This document shows, one piece after another, positions 1 through 7,679 of a stretch of 7,761 bases of DNA. Under the pieces are notes generated by a model. That model had not been told where the DNA came from and searched no databases. It was given only the letters and a program-made list of their open reading frames with translations. Source of the stretch: Synechococcaceae cyanobacterium RL_1_2 (GTDB lineage Bacteria; Cyanobacteriota; Cyanobacteriia; Cyanobacteriales; JAAUPO01); assembly GCA_012033095.1 (NCBI GenBank), contig JAAUPO010000088.1, forward strand, positions 1 to 7,761. Reading direction: 5' to 3'. The position numbers were made by a program, and so were the translations under genes. Each line of letters opens with the position of its first letter. Within the stretch, counting starts at the first letter, position 1.

Positions 1-250
1 GCGATCGCGACAACAAAGGCTAGAGCACTGTATAGATCATTGTCGGTGGCGATGGATTCATATTTGCCTTGGAGATAAAATAATGATCAGCAAAGGCTCG
101 CTTCAGGGTATCAATACTAGTACCAGTACGGTCATCTTCAATGGTGACGCTAGGGACTGGACACCCTGGGGGAATTTCCTGTTCCGTCAGGTTTTTTTTA
201 GCAATGGGAGGGTTAGGTTTCTGCTTAGAGCCGGCTTTTTTATTGAGCAT
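1..250 (-). CDS. glgP: Glycogen phosphorylase, N-terminal part (partial at window edge, frameshifted)
   Basis: Glycogen phosphorylase releases glucose-1-phosphate from cytosolic glycogen using phosphate. Only the N-terminus is present, and the gene runs off the left edge. From the ATG at 248-250 the frame reads a polar leader, then IEDDRTGTSIDTLKRAFADHY, which I recognise from memory as the start of cyanobacterial GlgP. In this frame the residues then become unlike the family and hit a TAG. Moving frame by one base at the AAAA run (77-80, plus strand) continues as FYLQGKYESIATDNDLYSALAF, colinear with GlgP, and stays open to position 1. The break therefore looks like one missing base. No clear Shine-Dalgarno sequence precedes the ATG. 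The gene lies downstream of eno on the same strand with a 156-bp gap. The catalytic domain and the PLP lysine lie outside the window. Family call is fairly sure; whether the frameshift is real is unknown. Confidence 0.8.
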
Positions 251-334
251 AGGTAAAATTTCGGTGATGGATTGTGATAAAAATCCGATTGCTTATGAAC
301 GAAAAGAAAGCTAGGGATAGATTTAGGTTTGAGT

Positions 335-360
335 AAAAGGGCTAAGCCTCAAGGGCTTAG
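335..360 (-). terminator. Possible weak terminator downstream of eno
   Basis: On the minus strand, after the eno stop, a perfect 7-bp stem (CTAAGCC at 342-348 with GGCTTAG at 354-360, loop of 5) is followed by CCC and only four T residues (335-338 on the plus strand). The T tract is short, so read-through into glgP remains possible. Confidence 0.35.
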
Positions 361-406
361 GAAAAGGGCATTAAACCTAACCCTGGCCATTATTAATTGT
401 CAGTGT

Positions 407-1696
<1,290 letters not shown>

Positions 1697-1743
1697 ATTT
1701 TTCTGGATTTTTGCTAAAAAACTAACAACTCATCAGAAAGTAG

Positions 1744-1792
1744 ATTAGCGGAAAATGTCTGTATACAGAACCTCGTGTTAGAGATCGCTAAT
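1744..1792. promoter_or_regulatory. Nested inverted repeats between gap1 and eno
   Basis: A perfect 12-bp palindrome, TCTGTATACAGA (1758-1769), lies inside a second perfect inverted repeat, ATTAGCG (1744-1750) with CGCTAAT (1786-1792). The block begins 48 bp upstream of the eno start codon and 38 bp after the gap1 stop. It could be an operator for eno or a processing or attenuation hairpin in a gap1-eno transcript. No T tract follows, so a simple intrinsic terminator is unlikely. I do not recognise the palindrome as a known cyanobacterial regulator site. Confidence 0.35.
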
Positions 1793-1830
1793 ATCTTTCT
1801 ACAAGTTTTGATGGATTTTACTACCTGATA

Positions 1831-2904
<1,074 letters not shown>

Positions 2905-2977
2905 TTACTTAATGGGTCGCTTCAATCCTAAAGATAACTATGGGGGGTCTAGGTATTTTTAACTAAAGTTTTAAGGT

Positions 2978-3006
2978 TTTAGTTACATAGGTCATTGTAT
3001 GGTCAA
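2978..3006 (-). promoter_or_regulatory. Candidate sigma70-type promoter of gap1
   Basis: On the minus strand, TTGACC (3001-3006) resembles a -35 box. It is followed after exactly 17 nt by ACTAAA (2978-2983), a poor to moderate -10 box. This would give a leader of about 115 nt before gap1. The -10 box falls inside a perfect 8-bp inverted repeat, TAACTAAA (2960-2967) with TTTAGTTA (2978-2985), which could let a regulator or a 5'-end hairpin modulate initiation. This is inference from motif and position only. Confidence 0.35.
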
Positions 3007-3119
3007 AAAACTTGGCCTTGATTTACAAAAGTTTGCATCATTCATTTTTGATTTTTCGGCTATAACGATCGCGGCGAAGCCATCACCCCCCATCAAAAAA
3101 TGACCACTACAGATCTACT

Positions 3120-3169
3120 TTCGGTTTTCAGATTTCGGTTTTCAGATTGCAGATCAAATGCAGATCAAA
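3120..3169. repeat. Two adjacent tandem duplications
   Basis: TTCGGTTTTCAGAT occurs twice without interruption (3120-3133 and 3134-3147). It is followed at once by TGCAGATCAAA twice (3148-3158 and 3159-3169). All copies are exact. They lie about 270-315 bp upstream of the gap1 start in non-coding DNA. Such pairs are typical products of replication slippage; no function is evident. Confidence 0.85.
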
Positions 3170-3231
3170 TTTCGATTACTGACTATATTTCCTGCTTCTG
3201 TTTACTTCATGGGGCTTAAGTCAAATTAAGC

Positions 3232-3254
3232 AAAAAAAACCTCCCATCGGGAGG
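3232..3254 (-). terminator. Strong intrinsic terminator, minus strand
   Basis: On the minus strand a perfect 6-bp GC-rich stem, CCTCCC with GGGAGG (3249-3254 and 3240-3245, loop GAT), is followed directly by eight T residues (3232-3239). This is a textbook factor-independent terminator. It ends either the psb30 transcript, whose stop codon lies about 290 nt upstream, or a separate short RNA starting near 3286. Confidence 0.85.
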
Positions 3255-3286
3255 AGGATCGCTGTTGGTTTCAAAGTACAGCTTCT
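3232..3286 (-). ncRNA. Candidate small RNA: 5' hairpin, exposed CCTCCT, terminator
   Basis: Upstream of the terminator at 3232-3254, the minus strand forms a second stem, GCTGT (3278-3282) with ACAGC (3261-3265), with a 12-nt loop ACTTTGAAACCA. The linker to the terminator begins GATCCT and runs into CCTCCC, giving an anti-Shine-Dalgarno sequence. A TATATT box at 3294-3299 is suitably placed for a start near 3286, which would give an RNA of about 55 nt; no good -35 box is seen. Hairpin, pyrimidine seed and terminator recall cyanobacterial regulatory RNAs such as PsrR1 or IsaR1, but I cannot assign it to either. It may equally be the 3' end of the psb30 mRNA. Confidence 0.4.
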
Positions 3287-3350
3287 ATATATAAATATAA
3301 GCAAGTCTATTGATTAGCAGATGATGCAAGCGCGGAAAAATTTTAATTTA

Positions 3351-3376
3351 AAGTATTAATCTTAAGTATTAATCTT
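3351..3376. repeat. 13-bp tandem duplication
   Basis: AAGTATTAATCTT is present twice in direct succession (3351-3363 and 3364-3376) within AT-rich non-coding DNA downstream of psb30. The copies are exact. A slippage origin is likely. Confidence 0.8.
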
Positions 3377-3543
3377 AAAAATTTAAGCAATGGTTACTCA
3401 ATAATGAACAATTATATAAACCATTGAATAGAATAAACTACCTGGCTCTTTAATTTTAAATAAACATTTTAGATAGACAGCTCAAGGTAGGGATAGGGTA
3501 AAGGGTTAGGGCATTAATTAACTGAAGGCGTCCCAGTTATTAA

Positions 3544-3663
3544 TTACATATCACCTTTATTTAAGGCCAATAGAAAAATTACAGCCGGGCCAGAAACTAG
3601 AATCAAAGTAACAAAGGTTAACTGCAGGATAACGGTAAGGTCAAGGTTGGCTAAAAAGTCCAT
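3544..3663 (-). CDS. psb30: Photosystem II protein Psb30 (Ycf12)
   Basis: Psb30 (Ycf12) is a single-span thylakoid membrane subunit at the periphery of the photosystem II core, near the PsbJ/PsbK/PsbZ region (established knowledge). The 39-aa protein reads MDFLANLDLT, then a hydrophobic helix from about Val11 to Leu34 containing QLTFV and SGPAVIFLLAL, and ends NKGDM. The pattern (I/V)xxQLT...GPxxIFLLA with a short polar tail is diagnostic of the family; the usual ending is RRGNL, so NKGDM is a mild deviation. The start is supported by AGGAGG (3668-3673), 4 nt before the ATG. The gene stands alone on the minus strand and is divergent from the DUF3134 gene. Its transcript may run to the terminator at 3232-3254. 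It is too short for many gene finders. Confidence 0.88.
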   Translation of the reverse strand: MDFLANLDLTVILQLTFVTLILVSGPAVIFLLALNKGDM

Positions 3664-3902
3664 GAATCCTCCTAGGGGTGCAAAAGATAAAAGTAATTTA
3701 CAGGGTGACAACAGATTTCTATATTGAAATCAAAGATTATCATATTTAAGCTCTACTGCCATGGTAAAACATTTTCTTGATGGTTTTTGCTGAAATTTGG
3801 ATTTACAAGCTTAGGGAGATGTAAGCCTTACCCCCTTTAGTCTGTGGTAAACTTAACCACTGTATTGTGATCGTAGCCTTGGGCTATAGCTAAAGTAAAT
3901 TA
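3664..3902. promoter_or_regulatory. Divergent promoter region, psb30 / DUF3134
   Basis: This 239-bp region must hold the promoters of both flanking genes. Inverted repeats seen here include GTAAGCCTTAC (3822-3832), TTACA with TGTAA about 12 nt apart (around 3804-3825), and GTGGT with ACCAC about 7 nt apart (around 3844-3860). On the plus strand TATAGC (around 3885-3890) is a possible -10 box for the DUF3134 gene. None fits the NtcA pattern GTA-N8-TAC or another site I can name. Confidence 0.4.
3668..3673 (-). promoter_or_regulatory. Perfect Shine-Dalgarno of psb30
   Basis: AGGAGG on the minus strand lies 4 nt before the psb30 ATG. It is the best ribosome site in the window and fixes this short gene's start. 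With the following bases it reads AGGAGGAT, which is exactly complementary to ATCCTCCT in the candidate small RNA at 3232-3286. Confidence 0.8.
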
Positions 3903-4115
3903 ATGCATAATCCTTCCTTAAAGCAGACCCCTAGATATGAACCCGCTGGGGTGATTCCTTTAGAGCATCAGCCTTCTCTTTTGGAGTGGTTAGCGGCGGA
4001 AAATCGAATTATTTATCGGGAAAAAGATGAAAAGTCTCCCTTAGATATGGAAGATAATAATGATCTCTTAGACGAAGAGTTGGACGATCCCTTCGAGAAA
4101 GATGACGATGACTAG
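3903..4115 (+). CDS. DUF3134 family protein, small acidic
   Basis: This 70-aa protein begins MHNPSLKQTPRYEPAGVIPLEHQPSLLEWLAAENRIIYRE, a conserved block that I recognise as DUF3134, found mainly in cyanobacteria. The second half (about residues 41-70) is very acidic, ending PFEKDDDD, and is probably disordered. There is no signal peptide, membrane span or catalytic motif, and the function is unknown. The ATG at 3903 lacks a visible Shine-Dalgarno sequence, but NPSL directly after it is where family members begin. It is divergent from psb30 and followed by a likely terminator, so it is probably transcribed alone. Family assignment is from memory of the N-terminal pattern and is fairly secure. 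Confidence 0.8.
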   Translation: MHNPSLKQTPRYEPAGVIPLEHQPSLLEWLAAENRIIYREKDEKSPLDMEDNNDLLDEELDDPFEKDDDD

Positions 4116-4117
4116 AT

Positions 4118-4139
4118 GGTTAATTTAACCTTAGTTTTT
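4118..4139 (+). terminator. Likely terminator of the DUF3134 gene
   Basis: GGTTAA (4118-4123) and TTAACC (4125-4130) form a short stem directly after the TAG stop, followed by TTAGTTTTT (4131-4139). The stem is only 5-6 bp with a tiny loop and is AT-rich, so efficiency is uncertain. Its position right behind the gene is persuasive. Confidence 0.5.
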
Positions 4140-4167
4140 GATCATTACCCTGGGGATATAAATAACT

Positions 4168-4278
4168 GGGAATTACGCACAAGCCCTCTAAATTCCCCAA
4201 AGATGGTGGACTTACTTGAACGATTATCTCCCAATATCCTAGTTCCCAGGACAGAATCGAAATTTTTGCGTAAGTCCT
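4168..4278. mobile_element. MITE-like element, copy 1 (111 bp, degenerate left end)
   Basis: The element is 111 bp, the same length as the second copy at 7569-7679. By hand alignment without gaps the two match at about 93 of 111 positions. The right terminus ends TTGCGTAAGTCCT; the left terminus GGGAATTACGCA differs at two of twelve positions from its inverse. The flanks AATAACT (4161-4167) and GATAACC (4279-4285) agree at five of seven bases and look like a decayed 7-bp target duplication. It encodes no protein, so movement would depend on a transposase elsewhere. This copy looks older than copy 2. Confidence 0.8.
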
Positions 4279-4294
4279 GATAACCAACGGATCA

Positions 4295-4338
4295 AACGGA
4301 TTAATTGATATTTGTTTTGCTTTATCAATTGATCCGTT
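4295..4338. repeat. Long hairpin upstream of mraY
   Basis: A 16-bp left arm (4295-4310, beginning AACGGATTAATTGATA) pairs with 4323-4338 around a 12-nt loop. The only non-Watson-Crick position would be a G-U wobble in RNA. AACGGATC also occurs just outside at 4286-4293 and could pair alternatively with the right arm. No T tract follows on either strand, so it is not a standard terminator. It lies about 250 bp before mraY and 16 bp after the MITE copy. Confidence 0.7.
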
Positions 4339-4585
4339 ATATTGTTGAGAAAATTTATTTATCTAAACTTGTCTAAAATTTATTTAAGATTTATAAAATT
4401 TATTTCTGTTCCTAAAAAGTGCTGAAAAGTTGCTGAAAAAGTATTTCTTTGATTATTGCTTCGATTTAATTTTATGCAATGCCTGTACTAAATACTAAAA
4501 AATATTAATACATTTCAACTACTTTTTCTTTGAATAAATCTTGAATAAATTAATCACGTTTTTAATTACGCTTTCCCTTAACTAA

Positions 4586-5677
4586 ATGCAACTTAAATTT
4601 TCTTCCTCAGTATTTGTTCGTCCTTCGGGTGAAGCTCTATTGATGGCTTTAGGCGTTAGTCTCTTGGCGATCGCGATCGTTGCAGATGGTCAGTATAGCC
4701 AATCTCTCCTAAGCCTAGGATCGATGACAGTACCATGGTTGATTAGTGCGTTGGTTACGGCGGGTTTGGGTTTTTTGGTAGTTCCGATTTTGCGTAAGCT
4801 CAAAACGGGCCAAGTGATTCAAGAGGATGGCCCCCAAACCCATTTAGTTAAAGCGGGAACCCCCACCATGGGAGGGGTATTTTTTGTTCCGGTCGCGATC
4901 GCGGTGGCATTAATCATTTCCGGCTTTAGTAATGATGTCTTCGGCGCGAGTCTAATTACCCTAGTTTATTTTGGGGTAGGTCTAATTGATGATTGGCAAG
5001 TATTAAAGCTCAAATCCAATAAGGGTATTTCCCCAAAAATGAAAATGGGGTTGCAATTTATGGGTGGGATTATTTTTTTGCTGTGGCTAAAATTGACCCA
5101 CCTTGATGGTGCCTTCACCAATGTTCAGCTCCCAGGGGATTGGGTAATTCCCTGCGGAATTTTATTTTGGCCCCTAGCCATGTTTATTTTGACAGCGGAA
5201 AGTAACGCCACCAACATCACCGATGGAGTGGATGGTTTGGCCGGAGGAACTGCGGCGATCGCGTTACTGGGTTTAGCCATTGTTTTAGCCCCCACTAATC
5301 CTGATCTGATGATTTTTGCTGCTAGTTTAAGTGGAGCCTGCACAGGGTTCGTGGTGCATAACCGCAACAAAGCAAAAGTTTTTATGGGGGATACCGGTTC
5401 CCTCGCGATCGGTGGAGCCTTAGCCGGTCTAGGTCTAATTAGCGGACAACTTTGGCCCCTATTTATCCTGAGCTTACTCTTTTTCATTGAATGCCTATCA
5501 GTCATTGCCCAAGTTAGTTATTTCAAAGCCACTAAGGACGCTAACGGCCAAGGGAAAAGATTATTTAAAATGGCCCCCATTCACCACCATATTGAACTAA
5601 GTGGCTGGAGTGAAACCCAGATTGTTGGTCTATTTTACCTAGTGAACTTAGCCCTAATCCCCCTAGCTCTCATGTAA
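4586..5677 (+). CDS. mraY: Phospho-N-acetylmuramoyl-pentapeptide-transferase
   Basis: MraY transfers phospho-MurNAc-pentapeptide from UDP to undecaprenyl phosphate at the inner face of the plasma membrane, making lipid I of peptidoglycan synthesis. The 363-aa frame is intact and of family length, with about ten hydrophobic spans. Diagnostic motifs appear in order: GTPTMGG (91-97), LIDDW with Asp135-Asp136, ESNATNITDGVDGLAGG (205-221) with Asp213, FMGDTGSLAIGG with Asp269, and MAPIHHHIELSGW with His333-335. These Asp and His residues are those used for Mg binding and catalysis in the family. The ATG at 4586 gives the usual length; no good ribosome site precedes it. Unlike many bacteria, the gene is not in a mur/fts cluster here; apt follows on the same strand after 132 bp. 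Confidence 0.97.
   Translation: MQLKFSSSVFVRPSGEALLMALGVSLLAIAIVADGQYSQSLLSLGSMTVPWLISALVTAGLGFLVVPILRKLKTGQVIQEDGPQTHLVKAGTPTMGGVFFVPVAIAVALIISGFSNDVFGASLITLVYFGVGLIDDWQVLKLKSNKGISPKMKMGLQFMGGIIFLLWLKLTHLDGAFTNVQLPGDWVIPCGILFWPLAMFILTAESNATNITDGVDGLAGGTAAIALLGLAIVLAPTNPDLMIFAASLSGACTGFVVHNRNKAKVFMGDTGSLAIGGALAGLGLISGQLWPLFILSLLFFIECLSVIAQVSYFKATKDANGQGKRLFKMAPIHHHIELSGWSETQIVGLFYLVNLALIPLALM
4667..4674. repeat. HIP1 octamer (example of six)
   Basis: GCGATCGC is the highly iterated palindrome of many cyanobacterial genomes. Perfect copies also start at 1, 773, 4895, 5255 and 6375, three of the six being within mraY. Six in 7.8 kb is far above chance for this composition and supports the cyanobacterial assignment. 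All copies inside genes are tolerated by the reading frame. Confidence 0.9.
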
Positions 5678-5809
5678 ATTCCATTTAGAACTATCAAGAT
5701 TTTGCTCCAGTCGAAGTAGTAACTTTTCCATCAATGCCCCTCCAAAAGAGCTAAGCAATGTTCCTTAAACTTTTGCCACTAGCCATCAACCTATAACCTG
5801 ACGCTAATC

Positions 5810-6331
5810 ATGGATGAACTGAAAGATTTTATTCGTAATATTCCCGATTTTCCCCAACCAGGCATCCTTTTTAGGGATATTACCACCCTACTCAAACAAC
5901 CGACAGTCCTCCAAAGGACGATGGAACTATTTACCAAAACCTGTCAAGAGAAAAACTTAAAACCGGATTTTGTAGCTGGCATTGAATCTAGAGGGTTTAT
6001 TTTTGCGCCATCCCTGGCATGTCAATTAAATGCGGGTTTTATTCCCATCCGTAAACCAGGCAAATTACCTGGCCCAGTCCATAGCCAGAGTTATGGTCTA
6101 GAATATGGCCACGATACATTACAAATTCACCAAGATGCCGTTAGCCCTGGCAGCAAAGTGTTAATTGTGGATGACCTGTTGGCTACTGGCGGCACCGCAG
6201 AAGCTACCTATCAATTAATCACCTCCTGTGGGGCAGAAGTAATTGGTTTTCTTTTTCTCATTGAACTATCAGACTTAACCGGTAGAACAAAACTCAACAA
6301 TGTACCCGTTCACAGCTTGATCACCTATTAA
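5810..6331 (+). CDS. apt: Adenine phosphoribosyltransferase
   Basis: Apt is a cytosolic enzyme that converts adenine and PRPP to AMP and pyrophosphate in purine salvage. The 173-aa protein is of normal length. It starts MDELKDFIRNIPDFPQPGILFRDITTLL, the family's N-terminal signature. GIESRGFIFAPSLA (58-71) and IRKPGKLPGPVHSQSYGLEYG (80-100) form the adenine-side and flexible-loop regions. The PRPP-binding motif VLIVDDLLATGGTAEA (117-132) carries Asp121-Asp122. The frame is undamaged. It lies 132 bp after mraY and about 125 bp before the permease gene, all on the plus strand; spacings are too wide to claim an operon. No strong Shine-Dalgarno precedes the ATG. Confidence 0.96.
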   Translation: MDELKDFIRNIPDFPQPGILFRDITTLLKQPTVLQRTMELFTKTCQEKNLKPDFVAGIESRGFIFAPSLACQLNAGFIPIRKPGKLPGPVHSQSYGLEYGHDTLQIHQDAVSPGSKVLIVDDLLATGGTAEATYQLITSCGAEVIGFLFLIELSDLTGRTKLNNVPVHSLITY

Positions 6332-6456
6332 GATTAAGCCTAGGAGCCGTTGCTTCTTGTGCCCCTCAAGCTTAGCGATCGCGACTTGCACGACGATAAG
6401 TCATTTAACCAGAAGCATTTAGATAGTTAATTTTCCCTTCATCCTAACCAAAGGCC

Positions 6457-7504
6457 ATGATTAGTCGGCTCAAATTTGATCAAAAGAATATTGTCTTTTG
6501 GATTAAGGTGGTAATTCTCAATGAAACCTTTCTCTACATCCTTAAACGGTTAGGTCAAGCCCTAATTACCTTATTACTGACTTCTGCCCTTAGCTTTACG
6601 ATTATTCAATTTGCCAGGGGATTTTCTTGATACCCTGCGTCAAAATCCCCAAATCACACCGGAAAGATTAGATGAACTTAAGGCTCAATTTGGTTTAGAC
6701 CAATCGGCCCTAACCCAGTATCTTTTATGGTTAAAAGGAGTCATTTTACGTTTTGATTTTGGCACCAGCTTTAGTTATTTCCGTCCTGTGGCGGATCTCA
6801 TTAAAGAAAAATTGATTAACACGTTACTTTTAGCCATTTCTTCCATTCTTATTACCTGGACGATCGCGTTACCCCTAGGAATCATTAGCGCAGTTAAACA
6901 AAATACCCTAATTGATCGCTCTTTACGGGTCATCAGTTACATTGGCCAAGGATTTCCCAGTTTTATTACTGCCTTAGTTCTACTGATTTTTGCCCAACAT
7001 GTATCCCCCTTCTTACCCGTGGGCAACATGACCAGTGTTTACTATGCGGATTTACCCAGGTGGGCCAAAGTGCTGGACATTGGCTGGCATATGATTTTAC
7101 CGACGATCGCGTTAACTATTACTGGCTTTGCTGGGTTACAGCGGTTGACCCGTGGCCAACTATTGGATGTCCTCCGTCAAGACTATATTCAAACCGCTAG
7201 AGCAAAAGGACTACCAGAAAATCAAGTAATTTATCGCCATGCCCTTAGAAATGCGATTAATCCCCTCATCACCTTACTAGGGTTTGAATTTGCCAGTTTA
7301 TTAAGCGGTTCTTTTATTGCTGAATACTTCTTCAATTGGCCCGGTTTAGGCAAACTAATTTTACAAGCGGTACAAGCCCAGGATCTTTATTTAGTTATGG
7401 CTAGTTTGATGATGGGAGCAACCATGTTGATTATTGGTAATTTGATCGCTGATTTATTAATGAAATTTGCCGATCCCCGCATTAGTCTCAACAGCGACAC
7501 TTAA
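6457..7504 (+). CDS. DppB-type ABC transporter permease, one frameshift as read
   Basis: This is an inner-membrane permease of the oligopeptide/dipeptide/nickel (DppB/OppB/NikB) class, which with a second permease, ATPases and a binding protein imports its substrate. From the ATG at 6457 the frame reads MISRLKFDQ..., then YILKRLGQALITLLLTSALSFTIIQFA, the usual first span, and then runs into TGA at 6628-6630. The family sequence resumes as PGDFLDTLRQNPQITPERLDELKAQFGLD from 6614 in another frame, so two bases are missing (or one is extra) near the CCA at 6614-6616; a shortened C run would restore FAPGDFLD. The repaired protein is about 349 aa. The rest has five more likely spans and the permease EAA loop YIQTARAKGLPENQVIYRHALRNAINPLI. 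A TTG at 6611 could start a shorter frame, but that would lack the first span. Partner genes are not in the window, so the substrate is unknown. Confidence 0.88.
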
Positions 7505-7568
7505 CGAGGCAACAGGGATAAGTTCTGTAGTTATAAAAGCGGGTATTGCTAAAGCGGTAAGGATATTT

Positions 7569-7679
7569 AGGACTTACACAAAAGCCCCGTAAATTCCCCA
7601 AATTTGGGGGACTGGCTTGAACGATTGTCCCCAAACATCATGGTTCCCAGGACAGAATCGAATTTTTTGCGTAAGTCCT
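7569..7679. mobile_element. MITE-like element, copy 2 (111 bp, 7-bp target duplication)
   Basis: The element starts AGGACTTACACAAAAG and ends CTTACGCAAAAA in inverse orientation, so the first nine bases AGGACTTAC form a perfect terminal inverted repeat and the next few are nearly so. It is flanked on both sides by GATATTT (7562-7568 and 7680-7686), a perfect 7-bp direct repeat expected of a target duplication. An inner palindrome, CCCCAAATTTGGGG, lies around 7596-7609. There is no coding capacity. It lies 64 bp after the permease stop. The clean duplication and better termini suggest a more recent insertion than the copy at 4168-4278. Confidence 0.88.

Larger units (their letters stand above)
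4116..4585. other. AT-rich spacer between DUF3134 gene and mraY
   Basis: This 470-bp stretch has no credible protein gene. It holds the terminator at 4118-4139, a 111-bp MITE-like element (4168-4278), a long hairpin (4295-4338), and a very AT-rich segment (4345-4585) with short repeated words: TAAAATTTATTT twice around 4375-4403, GCTGAAAA twice around 4421-4440, and TTGAATAAAT twice around 4530-4550. The mraY promoter should lie in the last part, but no convincing -35/-10 pair stands out. Confidence 0.7.

Noticed and set aside
20..250. A complete 76-aa small protein at the left edge
   Set aside because: The last 20 residues are out-of-frame sequence; the alternative frame continues the glycogen phosphorylase homology, so this is a frameshifted glgP start.
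5125..5505. 126-codon open frame on the minus strand opposite mraY
   Set aside because: It lies entirely antisense to the highly conserved MraY coding sequence, resembles no protein I know, and its arginine/proline-rich composition is what the complement of a membrane-protein gene gives.
6332..6456. Possible terminator hairpin between apt and the permease
   Set aside because: TAAGC and GCTTA can pair only at a distance, with poor intervening pairing and no T tract.
6611..7504. A naturally shorter 297-aa permease starting at TTG
   Set aside because: The upstream frame from 6457 encodes the conserved first membrane span YILKRLGQALITLLLTSALSF, so the shorter frame is only the remainder after a frameshift.
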